Assembly: GCA_032622095.1 (NCBI GenBank) | Contig: CP136063.1 | Span: 83,863,980 to 83,927,979 of the forward strand | From: Siphonodentalium dalli | Taxonomy: Eukaryota > Mollusca > Scaphopoda > Gadilida > Siphonodentaliidae | DNA length: 64,000 nucleotides | Reading direction: 5' to 3' | Part shown: positions 59,601 to 63,449 of the stretch, piece by piece | Position numbering within the stretch: position 1 is the first letter of the stretch | How the letters are laid out: the number at the start of each line of letters is the position of its first letter | Notes under the pieces: model-generated | What the model saw: the letters and a program-made list of their open reading frames with translations, nothing else | Databases searched by the model: none | Told to the model about the DNA's origin: nothing | Position numbers and translations under genes: made by a program

Positions 59601-61287
59601 GCATGCACTGCTTTATTCATCATCGTAATATATGGGGGTATGACACTATATTATGCAATTAAAAAGGTAACTCCACATAATGATACAAATGAAGCCTCCT
59701 CTGATGGAGCCAAGGCAATACGCTGTTTGGTGATTGGAGTGTTGTGTGAAACTATTAATTATTCTAGCAGTTCTTGGTACCGAAAGGGACAACAAAGAAA
59801 ATAATATGTTCAACCTCTCAAATGTATTAAAATCCATTGTTTTTGTCACCTCTTAATAATTGCTCAGATTCTGCAAACAATGAAAATGATGATATGTGGC
59901 CCTTTTGTCTGCCTCTCTCACATTTTGATGTTTTTGTTTTGTTTTTAGATTGAGCTCAATTCAATAGAACATAATGTTTTGTAATTAAATTTGTTGTTTC
60001 AGATCAGCACTCTTAAAAAATTAACACCGTTATAACATTCGCCCCAGGAGACTGGCAGAAAAAGTGCGAACATACAGACAGATCCTACTCTCCTGGTCCT
60101 GCGGTCCCTTTGTGCGTTAGGGGCCATTAAAAACTTTGTGAGCTTCGCGCATATTTTGGTCTTAGACGGGCTCCCCGATTAAAAACAAATAATATTAGAT
60201 TAGTTTAAATTGTTTTTAATTGAATTTTTAATTTTTTATATAGATTTAAATAACATTTAAATTTAAAGATACTTGGATGACGTGCGCTCCACATCTTATA
60301 ATATTCGCTTTCTAATTTTCCCCGGTATCCAAATAGGTCGATAAATACTTGATCTACCTTCCTACGAGCATGCTATGTCATTTCTACGAGCATTGGAGTC
60401 ATAAAAATACAATTTTGAATACGATGTTTGGGTCCCAAAAAAAAAACAAACATTTGCACGGCATGGAACAGAAAAGATCGTTCTGCGTTAATCTATTGCT
60501 GATATTGTAGAAATAAAGTAGCGTTTGTTACACCTGTGCGAACAATTTAAAATAGCGGGAAAATGGCGGTAACCATAAACAGTATTTTTCAGAGCATATC
60601 AAGCCGGTATGTCAAGAGTTCGTGTGTTTGTCACCCTATCGCATACCTTCTTCCAAATTACGGTGGCAGAATATGGAAGCTCGAATGAGCCTTGTCCGGT
60701 TGATAAAAAAAATTTAAGTTAAATTTTTGTTTTGTTTAAATCAAAAGATTTGATAAACGATCGCCGTTATAACATGATTTACATCCGCAGGGGTACCAGA
60801 TTTGCCGTATCAAATTTGGTAAAAAAATCCGGAACAGGCGTACAGATAGACAGACATATCCTACTATTTTATATAGAGGAGGTTCGGATGAACTGCATGG
60901 GAGACTATATATATGTGAAGTAACTGCCTGCTTGGTATACGTGGATCAAGTCAATATAGATTGCGAAAATACTTCCAAATGTGAACTTACCTTCTGTATG
61001 AAGATGCTACTAGAATTTTGGATAAGTTCAGCTTTTGGGTCCTCTATCCATGTAGATGACATGTCACACTGGCCTGTGTCCTTGATATACAGAGATGAAA
61101 CACACTGATCCCTATTGGAACACTCTGCACCACACTCCAGGGAGCTCCTGGCTATGGTCGAATCCAGAAATCCGTCATCCGCTGTGTAAAATGCTCGGTT
61201 CTTCGTTTGTTTGAAATGCACGGCGTTCATGGAAACTGTTCCTACTATGAACATCAGAAACACAATGGCTGCCGACAGTTTATTCAT
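11457..61287 (-). CDS. secreted PAN-PAN-EGF-CTLD protein, five-exon gene (351 aa, 49.8 kb)
   Basis: Five minus-strand exons join to 1056 coding bases: 61287-60991, 43000-42755, 33386-33296, 14920-14717, 11674-11457. Each intron starts GT(A/G)AG and ends with a pyrimidine tract and AG; phases 0, 0, 1, 1 fit at every junction without a frame break. The protein has a signal peptide (residues 1-20), two PAN/apple-like modules (about 22-99 and 100-181), a four-cysteine EGF-like module (185-208) and a CTLD (213-351). N-glycosylation sequons lie at N91, N108 and N165. These modules are known for extracellular protein or sugar binding, so a secreted recognition or matrix role is inferred. The ligand is unknown. 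Extra exons in the long introns cannot be excluded. I do not recognise a named orthologue. Confidence 0.8.
11675..12744. other. intron 4, no gene seen
   Basis: Intronic sequence between exon 5 and the minisatellite. It has a T-rich run and a CCACCACCCCTCC stretch near 11775-11815. Short frames on both strands show no domain, and no transposon termini were recognised. Confidence 0.5.
12745..13745. repeat. 37-bp minisatellite, about 27 units
   Basis: The unit is 37 bp: TTCAAAAGTAATTTAAAGAC followed by TCAGCTTAGTTCTGCAA. It repeats head to tail with point differences (GCTTAG/GATTAG/GCGTAG, GTAAG for GTAAT) and occasional one-base indels. It begins near TGCGTAG and ends at TTCTGCATAAAACC. It lies in the last intron of the CTLD gene. 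Confidence 0.9.
13746..14141. other. intron 4, no gene seen
   Basis: Unremarkable AT-rich intron sequence between the minisatellite and a TTAA MITE. Confidence 0.5.
14142..14686. mobile_element. TTAA MITE, family 2, copy 1
   Basis: Terminal inverted repeats TTAAAGTGATACTGTAC and GTACAGTACCCCTTTAA bound 545 bp. TTAA at both ends fits the target choice of piggyBac-like elements. A second, shorter relative lies at 41022-41301. No coding sequence is present. It ends 30 bp from the donor of exon 4. Confidence 0.65.
14717..14920 (-). CDS. exon 4: N-terminal half of the C-type lectin-like domain
   Basis: The exon follows TTAACATTGTTCAG and ends TCAA|GTAAGT; 204 bp, two bases, 67 codons and one base (phase 1). 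It begins CPTNYML.. and has C213, C228 and C245 with the CTLD pattern of a first-strand cysteine pair and A..IC.SEGGHLLRVDDAATWDAAL, the alpha-helix/beta region seen in CTLDs. A further cysteine, C273, lies near the end. A TTAA MITE (14142-14686) sits only 30 bp beyond the donor. Confidence 0.85.
14921..16734. other. intron 3, no gene seen
   Basis: AT-rich intron. Near 15100-15160 is a G-rich patch (GACCAGGGGGGG...GGTCGCGC and GGCCGGGGGGTGGGGGTCGC) that resembles termini of the poly-G MITEs at 16735 and 59001, possibly a truncated relative. Confidence 0.4.
16735..16865. mobile_element. 131-bp hAT-type nano-MITE
   Basis: A block starting AAGGGGGGGGG and ending CCCCCCTAGTT is flanked on both sides by the 8-bp duplication TGACTGGA (16727-16734 and 16866-16873). 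Eight-base duplications are the hAT hallmark. The inside is G- and A-rich low complexity with no coding potential. Confidence 0.65.
16874..17782. repeat. intron 3 with a diverged ~246-bp direct repeat
   Basis: AATGATCGACAGATTCAAAA near 17471 and AATGGTAGACAGATTTAAGA near 17717 begin matching blocks that include ATGACCGC(C/T)ATTT, about 246 bp apart. Otherwise nothing recognisable. The stretch ends at the A (17782) used as target by Helitron B2. Confidence 0.45.
17783..18399 (+). mobile_element. Helitron-like element B2
   Basis: It starts TCTATTATATAATTTTTGG after A17782 and ends with hairpin CCCGGAC-GAA-GTCGGG, a 12-nt tail and CTAG (18396-18399). A (TGTC)n microsatellite follows the 5' end. 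At 617 bp it looks like the basic subfamily B form without the module seen in B1. It carries six perfect TCAAGGTCA/TGACCTTGA motifs (17952, 17973, 18083, 18104, 18335, 18361), some paired as hairpins. Confidence 0.8.
18400..19277 (+). mobile_element. Helitron-like element C6, 3' hairpin lost
   Basis: It is joined head-to-tail to B2. It has the subfamily C 5' block, a (TA)n/(TG)n microsatellite and GAGCTAATATTTCGTATATAA. About 18710-19110 holds three to five irregular repeats of GACGGGAAGCGTTTGTTTTC with CGAAATATTATGCAGAGAG. An A-rich tract follows. The end reads TTTCTCACCAACTGCTAG: the CGCCAGTGGCGGGC hairpin present in C1-C5 is missing, as if deleted between two short repeats. Confidence 0.7.
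19278..19859. other. intron 3, no gene seen
   Basis: AT-rich intron between Helitron C6 and the inverted-repeat element at 19860. No coding or repeat signal beyond a T run near 19300. Confidence 0.4.
19860..20309. mobile_element. MITE-like element with 18-bp perfect inverted ends
   Basis: GGTTACACTGGTGTAAAT (19860-19877) is exactly inverted at 20292-20309. Similar sequence extends outside both copies (AGGAAT...GCCG), so the real ends may lie 10-20 bp further out. No target-site duplication was settled and no coding sequence lies inside. Confidence 0.55.
20310..20889. other. intron 3, no gene seen
   Basis: A 102-codon plus-strand frame (20353-20661) and overlapping minus frames show no domain and no convincing splice sites, so they are treated as chance. 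Confidence 0.4.
20890..21810. repeat. degenerate ~150-170-bp satellite, six units
   Basis: The marker AGATGGGA(G/A)C recurs near 20904, 21063, 21221, 21390, 21541 and 21690. Each unit also carries AAAACATGGCCGCCAGCAGC followed by CATCTTGGAT in some form. Two unit types occur: one continues TTTCAAATTTGAATCCATCG with GCAGCCCGCAT (units 1, 4, 6), the other with a TTTACTCTTTGCATGACTAA-like stretch (units 2, 3, 5). Confidence 0.75.
21811..22449. other. intron 3, no gene seen
   Basis: AT-rich sequence with short frames only; no repeat or domain recognised. Confidence 0.45.
22450..23640 (-). pseudogene. decayed LINE ORF1 (gag-like, zinc knuckles)
   Basis: On the minus strand the best part, about 23040-22783, reads VLNSLRCFKCQGYG, then GHNHKDC, then IRCSNCQGSHPA followed by EFKIQ. 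This is the triple CCHC knuckle region of ORF1 proteins of Jockey/CR1-type LINEs. The first knuckle has Pro where His is expected, stop codons interrupt the frame on both sides, and a Pro/Ser-rich tail (PPAPEPAP) follows. The copy is inactive. It sits in intron 3 in the same direction as the host gene. Confidence 0.6.
23641..24110 (-). mobile_element. probable 5' UTR of the LINE whose ORF1 lies at 22450-23640
   Basis: Read on the minus strand this GC-richer stretch (GGGCCCGGGTAGAATAGG, then GCACCCTGTTTGCC and GGGCCCCGGTGGTACTAGGG) lies directly upstream of the ORF1 remnant. Part of it, ATGCAGTGGCTAAACGAGT with ACCGCTTCA, recurs near 32636-32664 on the plus strand, showing it is a dispersed repeat. 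The 5' UTR label is inferred from position. Confidence 0.45.
24111..24731. other. intron 3, no gene seen
   Basis: No repeat termini or domain. It contains AAGATGGCGCCCAACACGG near 24208 and two A-rich CGGCAAAAAAA runs near 24590. Confidence 0.4.
24732..24826 (+). CDS. candidate first coding exon on the plus strand, unknown product
   Basis: ATG at 24732 opens 31 codons plus two bases ending at a strong donor, CAACAA|GTAAGT. The peptide (MDNVKGKRWVALGNKVTQKT then SSSPAEVNEYN) has an ordinary protein-like composition and no repeats. No downstream exon could be placed with confidence, because a repeat-filled element begins at 25062. It could be the first exon of a nested gene, of a decayed transposase gene, or chance. 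Confidence 0.25.
25075..25560. repeat. GGTACTCTGGAGTACC palindromic tandem repeat
   Basis: The 16-base near-palindrome GGTACTCTGGAGTACC, usually followed by AAAAGT or AAAAGTTTA, occurs about ten times with variants. Each unit can fold on itself and the tract as a whole can form many alternative hairpins. Confidence 0.8.
25900..27120. repeat. 240-300-bp degenerate satellite with GCGATAAATCGC hairpins
   Basis: The marker GGTCTGAGTGAACAACCTAT and the following CTAAAATAGACCGATC recur near 25902, 26166, 26409, 26710 and 27000. Between them lie many TTTGCGATAAATC(G/A)CAAAC blocks on both strands that can pair with one another. Units are diverged, with indels. Confidence 0.7.
28438..28570. repeat. 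two-unit repeat with CACGTG palindromes
   Basis: Two ~67-bp units each contain CACGTGATGCCATCACGTG, a perfect 9-bp inverted repeat around one base, giving four CACGTG E-box cores in about 90 bp, with GGTACCGAGATCG / GGTTCCGAGAG flanks. Confidence 0.7.
28755..28827. repeat. two adjacent perfect hairpins
   Basis: ACTGACTAGATAC (28755-28767) pairs with GTATCTAGTCAGT (28783-28795), a 13-bp stem. One base later AACAACGTTCTC (28797-28808) pairs with GAGAACGTTGTT (28816-28827), a 12-bp stem with a 7-nt loop. Neither is followed by a T run. Confidence 0.75.
28828..31309. other. intron 3, no gene seen
   Basis: Contains a poly-C run near 30128 and, at about 30300-30660, TTTCCAACT-rich sequence that loosely resembles the outer palindrome arm near 47370-47720. 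A 61-codon minus frame at 29145-29330 reads like protein but has no domain or splice support. Confidence 0.4.
31310..31370. repeat. 26-bp perfect inverted repeat with 9-nt loop
   Basis: 31310-31335 (TACATCTTATGCC...) is exactly inverted at 31345-31370, with CTAGTCTAC between. It is a strong cruciform candidate. No target duplication or larger element is obvious. Confidence 0.85.
31371..31902. other. intron 3, no gene seen
   Basis: AT-rich intron between the cruciform and a foldback element; a GC-richer patch near 31800-31900 has no recognised meaning. Confidence 0.4.
31903..32317. mobile_element. ~415-bp foldback MITE
   Basis: About 145 bp at each end are inverted copies: left TTAGGGCACGTTCATACACT, right AGTGTATGAACGTACCCTTA, continuing through GTTTGCAGGCATTTC(A/G)TC, AATATGAACGGAAACATGC and ACATGAGAAGTAAA. 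The middle is unique. It has no coding capacity; the superfamily is not settled. Confidence 0.75.
32318..33295. other. intron 3 with a LINE 5' UTR-like fragment at 32605-32690
   Basis: The 29 bases at 32636-32664 (ATGCAGTGGCTAAA..., ending ACCGCTTCA) match the inverse of 23640-23668 with two differences, so a fragment of the same dispersed repeat lies here on the plus strand. The rest shows nothing recognisable. Confidence 0.45.
33296..33386 (-). CDS. exon 3: short EGF-like module
   Basis: A 91-bp exon lies between CTATACCCACAG and CAA|GTGAGT. It starts in phase 0 and leaves one base (A) that completes AAC, Asn212, with exon 4. The 30 residues read FFCLNGG...KICAC...FIGDHCE: the CxNGG, CxC and GxxCE signature of the second half of an EGF domain with four cysteines (C185, C197, C199, C208). 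A full EGF domain has six, so this is a reduced EGF-like fold. It is too short for ordinary ORF finding. Confidence 0.8.
33387..33783. other. intron 2 start, no gene seen
   Basis: Intron next to exon 3, with a short (AAT)n run near 33675-33700. Confidence 0.4.
33784..34457. mobile_element. foldback element with ~135-bp inverted ends
   Basis: 33784-33921 (TGCGGACACACGTATCACAG...GTAGGTGTGACAATTTATTA...CACAATGAGTC) is inverted at about 34323-34457 with roughly 15-20% differences. About 400 bp of unique sequence lies between. No target duplication was found. Confidence 0.7.
34458..35969. other. intron 2, no gene seen
   Basis: AT-rich intron with no recognised repeat or coding signal. Confidence 0.45.
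35970..37010. repeat. diverged tandem duplication of ~0.5-0.6 kb
   Basis: Blocks recur in the same order: GAGAATAATTA(G/T)CCAG near 36031 and 36613, CCTGGACATT(T/G)CTTTA near 36067 and 36650, GATTTATACATCTCTA near 36127 and 36727, CCACGT(C/A)GACT near 36231 and 36871. The offset drifts from about 580 to 640 bp through indels. Confidence 0.7.
37011..38329. other. intron 2, no gene seen
   Basis: AT-rich intron without recognised features. Confidence 0.45.
38330..39640. repeat. very degenerate ~35-37-bp minisatellite
   Basis: Variants of (G/A)TCCATGG..TACATATATGTG(G)CCTGG recur at roughly 34-37-bp steps, for example near 38666, 38700, 38870, 38944, 39018 and 39051. Decay is advanced, so edges and copy number are approximate. 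Confidence 0.55.
39680..40200. repeat. ~170-bp satellite, three units
   Basis: CATAATATCAGT recurs near 39804, 39979 and 40143, each time followed within 50 bp by a T-rich stretch, GGGT and CCTAGCAACCG or CCTGGCAACAG. Spacing is 165-175 bp. Confidence 0.7.
40201..41021. other. intron 2, no gene seen
   Basis: No recognised coding or repeat signal; an 86-codon minus frame at 40140-40400 overlaps the end of the ~170-bp satellite and is not taken as real. Confidence 0.4.
41022..41301. mobile_element. MITE, TTAA family 2, copy 2, with internal foldback
   Basis: Left end TTAGGTGCTACTGTACATTA, right end GTGTACAGTACCCCTTTAA. The termini match copy 1 at 14142-14686, with the left TTAA decayed to TTAG. 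Inside, 41067-41117 (GCTATGTGAACGATGCAAAC...) is inverted at about 41131-41182 (...GTTTGCATCGTTCATAGAGC), a stem of over 40 bp. Confidence 0.6.
41302..41811. other. intron 2, no gene seen
   Basis: No recognised features. Confidence 0.4.
41812..41912. repeat. ~43-bp stem inverted repeat
   Basis: 41812-41855 (GTTGACTATGCC...CCTCGAGGAGG...) is inverted at 41869-41912 with about one mismatch and a 13-nt loop. The stem itself contains the palindrome CCTCGAGG. Confidence 0.8.
41913..42754. other. intron 2, no gene seen
   Basis: It holds small hairpins (GGAAGTTATAAATAACTTCC near 42207) and GCAGCCAATCAGAATGCGAG near 42517, a MITE-terminus-like phrase without a partner. Confidence 0.35.
42755..43000 (-). 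CDS. exon 2: second PAN/apple-like module
   Basis: The acceptor is TTTTTTCCTTATGCAG before ACAGAC and the donor is AAAAAA|GTGAGC; 82 codons, phase 0 at both ends, so the exon could be duplicated or skipped without a frameshift. It encodes a linker TDIETPPMNETDD, then four cysteines (C134, C138, C144, C156) with the same spacing style as exon 1 (SCERRC.....C...........KC), a KWIKN segment matching the WIEDP region of exon 1, and sequons at N108 and N165. Matching phase and cysteine pattern suggest exons 1 and 2 arose by module duplication. Confidence 0.8.
43001..45635. other. intron 1, no gene seen
   Basis: AT-rich intron 5' of exon 2 in gene direction. Frames at 43312-43808 and 44973-45260 show no domain. 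The latter contains TTTGGCGGCCATTTTGG and GCCATTTTGGACGCCATGTT, like the satellite in the outer palindrome. Confidence 0.4.
45636..45740. repeat. 27-bp arm inverted repeat
   Basis: ACGTGAAATAATTCATGAG... (45636-45662) is inverted at 45714-45740 (...CATTAATTATTTCACGT) with few mismatches. Between them ACACTCGAGCGC...GCTCTCGTGT forms a second imperfect stem. Confidence 0.7.
45741..46530. other. intron 1, no gene seen
   Basis: Contains a (TGG)n run near 46104-46122. The 94-codon frame across it has no domain. Confidence 0.4.
46699..47200. mobile_element. TTAA MITE, family 1, copy 1
   Basis: TTAAAGACACGG... and ...CCGCACGTGCCTTTAA bound 502 bp. The interior (GTCAAAAACCGCCACAAACA, ATAAACAGTATGTTAT, ATAAAGAGCGTT) matches copy 2 at 61924-62421. 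The right palindrome arm shows the unoccupied site near 58485-58497, so this insertion came after the inverted duplication. Confidence 0.8.
48087..48462. mobile_element. ~376-bp near-perfect foldback
   Basis: GGTTGTTTACCGGACGCAAT at the left is inverted as ATTGCGTCCGGTAAACAACC at the right, and the arms stay complementary up to the centre CATGTGAACGCACCAT/AATGGTGCGCTCACATG near 48271. The right half contains a further palindrome GCAAGAAAATATCAG...CTGATATTTTCTTGC. It is flanked by TATA-like duplication and is absent from the other palindrome arm near 53545. Confidence 0.8.
48590..49700. repeat. ~170-bp satellite with AAGATGGCGGC boxes
   Basis: Boxes of the type CAA(A/G)ATGGCGGCC(A)AAATGG occur near 48602, 48771, 49136, 49311, 49484 and 49648, 164-182 bp apart or a multiple of that. 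The mirror copy lies at about 52330-53410 in the other arm. Chance frames rich in SNMAAKMAA come from these boxes. Confidence 0.75.
50691..51219. other. centre of the outer palindrome
   Basis: About 0.5 kb where inverted pairing between the arms can no longer be followed by eye. No coding signal. Confidence 0.5.
54700..55380. repeat. ~64-bp minisatellite in the inner left arm
   Basis: About ten units of GGGGTAGGGGTGGTAGCCTC then TGATTTATAATAATTCATAT and ATACCGGTATTACTTATTAT, spaced 62-70 bp. The mirror copy runs from 57290 to 57980 in the other arm with nearly the same unit order. Confidence 0.85.
55462..56806. mobile_element. 1345-bp non-autonomous hAT element
   Basis: Terminal inverted repeats TAGAGCTGAAACGG and CCGTTTCAGCTCTA are flanked by a perfect 8-bp duplication ATATGTAC (55454-55461 and 56807-56814). 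The subterminal regions are dense in AACCGGTTAACCGG. The right arm of the inner foldback has the empty site with a single ATATGTAC near 57170. Inside are a (CGGTTT)n run near 56025 and no intact transposase frame. Confidence 0.88.
57290..57980. repeat. ~64-bp minisatellite in the inner right arm (mirror copy)
   Basis: Inverted counterpart of 54700-55380: units of AGGCTACCACCCCTACCCC, TTATAATAAGGAATACCGG and TATATATGAATTATTATAAA. Confidence 0.85.
58666..59000. other. intron 1, no gene seen
   Basis: AT-rich intron between the outer palindrome and a poly-G MITE. Confidence 0.4.
59001..59430. mobile_element. 430-bp hAT-like MITE with poly-G ends
   Basis: It begins CAGGGGGGGG and ends CCCCCCCCTG, with further inverted pairing: AAAAAATATTCCGGCACGTATG on the left against the inverse of CATACGTGCCTGAAATTTTTTT on the right. 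TTAGAAA lies directly outside both ends (58994-59000, 59431-59437), a 7-bp duplication. CAGGGG starts are usual for hAT elements. The inside has G-rich runs that could form G-quadruplexes. Confidence 0.7.
59438..60990. other. intron 1, no gene seen
   Basis: Two stretches share wording: TTAACACCGTTATAACATTCG...ACAGACAGATCCTACT near 60020-60095 and GATCGCCGTTATAACATG...ATAGACAGACATATCCTACT near 60760-60865, probably related dispersed repeat ends. No coding signal. Confidence 0.4.
60991..61287 (-). CDS. exon 1: signal peptide and first PAN/apple-like module
   Basis: The exon starts with ATG at 61287 and runs 99 codons to AAG|GTAAGT, phase 0. Residues 1-20 are a classic signal peptide: Asn-Lys after the Met, then a hydrophobic core AAIVFLMFIVG. 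The mature part has four cysteines (C52, C56, C62, C74) in the LECGAEC....QC..........GQC pattern of PAN/apple domains, with a WIEDP segment after the last one and a sequon NSS at N91. The ATG is preceded on its strand by TATAAATA only a few bases away, too close to be its TATA box; a non-coding upstream exon is possible. Confidence 0.82.
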
Positions 61288-61923
61288 TATTTATATCTAT
61301 AAAGTAACTTATCTAATATAGACATAATGTCCTTGCTGCATGCTATAACACAACATTCTCTCAGCCCAGATCCGGACTCGTTGGAGAAGTTTTCCGAACC
61401 ACATCTGCTATGTTTCCCGGGTGTCAGGCACGTGACTGAATATATGTATCTGATTGGCGAATTGATATCATTAGCACGAGGGTGCTACAGTCGGAGACTT
61501 GAATTCGTGTTGAAATATTCATGGTATTTCACGCCGACTTTTTGTTCACAGAACCACTTAAACCCGCGTGTGACATTTCGATAGATGCTCCAATTTGATC
61601 CTAACAATGTAACTGTCATGTGTATAAGTGAACTTTAGAATTGATTTGTCAGAGAATAACTCTCTTCTTTTCATTTACACGGATAAATACTTACCCGGTC
61701 GATGTGCGAAATAGAACATACACTGTTAGGGGAGTACCGTGGAATTCACGGCATATAGAGCGGGCAGGACCTTAACATGTTCACGGTCGGCATGACCATT
61801 AACCAGTGTTAAGCAAAGCCGTTAATTGTCCACCGCATGTCCGTTCTTGACCTCACAATCAAGCCGTGAAATAAAATGTCCATTCCGTTAACTAGTTTAC
61901 AGCCAAACTGATTTTTCAAGGCA
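61288..61923 (-). other. 5' flank of the CTLD gene
   Basis: Upstream of the start codon in gene direction. It includes GTTATAGCATGC near 61340 and one CACGTG E-box near 61431. No promoter can be called with confidence. A plus-strand 85-codon frame at 61327-61584 is not convincing as a gene. Confidence 0.3.
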
Positions 61924-62421
61924 TTAAAGATACGGGCGGTGTTGGCGGCGGGTATGCTGTTAAAATGTTCACCTCCGTCAAAAACCGCCACAAACAGAAG
62001 GAATAGTAAGATATAGACAGACTTTGTTCTTATGACAATCAGAAATATGGCATAAACAGTATGTTATTGTCAATTTTTCCCCTTTGTTATGTAAACAAAT
62101 GTAAAAAACGTTACGTTTCCTGGCTTTTGTTTAGATCCGGAAATGGTAAAGATAAAGAGCGTTATTTGTTACTGTTTTATATATTTTTGTGTGATTAACC
62201 AATAGAATTGCGCTGTGTTATGTACACAGAAGCAAATCTTCTGTAACACGAGCAGTCTCCCGTTTACGCACACCTTCGTACGTCTTGACGACAATATAAT
62301 AATTACGCGCTGATTATGTTTGGCATATGAGCGGAACTGTATATATTTTGGCGTTCCTTCTGTTGATGGAGATTTGAATAAATATAAATATTTCTGCAAC
62401 GAACGCCGCCCGTGCCTTTAA
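61924..62421. mobile_element. TTAA MITE, family 1, copy 2
   Basis: TTAAAGATACGGGCGGTGTT at the left is mirrored by AACG.CGCCCGTGCCTTTAA at the right, 498 bp with TTAA at both ends. The interior matches copy 1 (46699-47200). It lies about 640 bp upstream of the CTLD gene's ATG, so it may affect the promoter region. Confidence 0.8.
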
Positions 62422-62849
62422 TGTTACAATAATTTTTCCCCCAACTAAACAATGAAATTTAAAGATCAGCTGAAATGTAATCCTACTTAAGTATTGATGT
62501 ATCATGTCCGGTGCATCTAAGCCCCCTTAACACAACCCCGCAAAAATCCCGTCGAAATATCCCGCAAACTGAAGTTTTGTTATCATTTTGCACCATGGCT
62601 ACTGGAGAACCACGTGACATTACGTCATCGCGATGACACCTACACAGTTATGCTTTGCATCGTATTCAGAGTATTTGTCAGATAAATTCACGCCCGACCT
62701 CAGACAAATTGAAATACAAAAGATATTAATGTTAAATGATGTAATCATATATGTTATATGACACATCGAAATGGGACGTTCTATTTGCCGGCAGTACCTT
62801 ATTTTTGGTGTTAAAATGTGAAATTAAGACAAAATCTAGTGATTTTAAG
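62422..62849. other. no gene seen
   Basis: Upstream intergenic sequence without recognised features. Confidence 0.4.
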
Positions 62850-63340
62850 AATTGGTCTGCCCAAGCCATGACACTATTATTTGTGCCTCACATTTCTCAG
62901 CAATATATAGCGTGAACTGACATTTTGTATAACAATACCGAGGGTATACTGTCGATCAATATGATGGAAAAACCCTATTAATAGTATAAACATCGACAAT
63001 TAAGGCAAATACTAATGATTTTTGGAATCGGTCTCCCCAAGACATGATGATAATGCGTAACATATTTATTGGTATTGTGGAGCAAACAGTCATTTTGTGT
63101 AAGATAAACGAGCGCACTATTGATCAATGTGGTGGAAAAACTCTAATTATTAGGTTAAAACCCAAAAATTAAGGCAAATTCTAGTGAGTTTTGGAACAGG
63201 TCTCCCAAGCCATGGTGATCACAATGTGCCTGATATATCTCAGTAATTTAGCATGGAATGACATTTCATGTAAGCAACCAAATCGAAAATCAAGACAATT
63301 AAATTATTGTGATTTTTGGAATCGGTCTTCCCAATGTGTG
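62850..63340. repeat. ~170-bp satellite, three to four units
   Basis: GGTCT(G/C)CCCAAG recurs near 62862, 63029 and 63200, with a shortened fourth unit near 63323. Each unit also has GATTTT(T)GGAATCGG, TGACATTTTGT-like and TTAAGGCAAAT blocks. Confidence 0.7.
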
Positions 63341-63449
63341 ACATATGTATCGGTAATATGGCGCGAAATTATCAGGAGGGCGCATGGAAGAGTTGTGATA
63401 CTCCATCAGAAATTAGACTTGATATCTAATTATTGTTTATTAATTTAGT

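Noticed and set aside
60009-60035. CACTCTTAAAAAATTAACACC considered as the start of a MITE like the one at 25062
   Set aside because: No inverted partner was found downstream.
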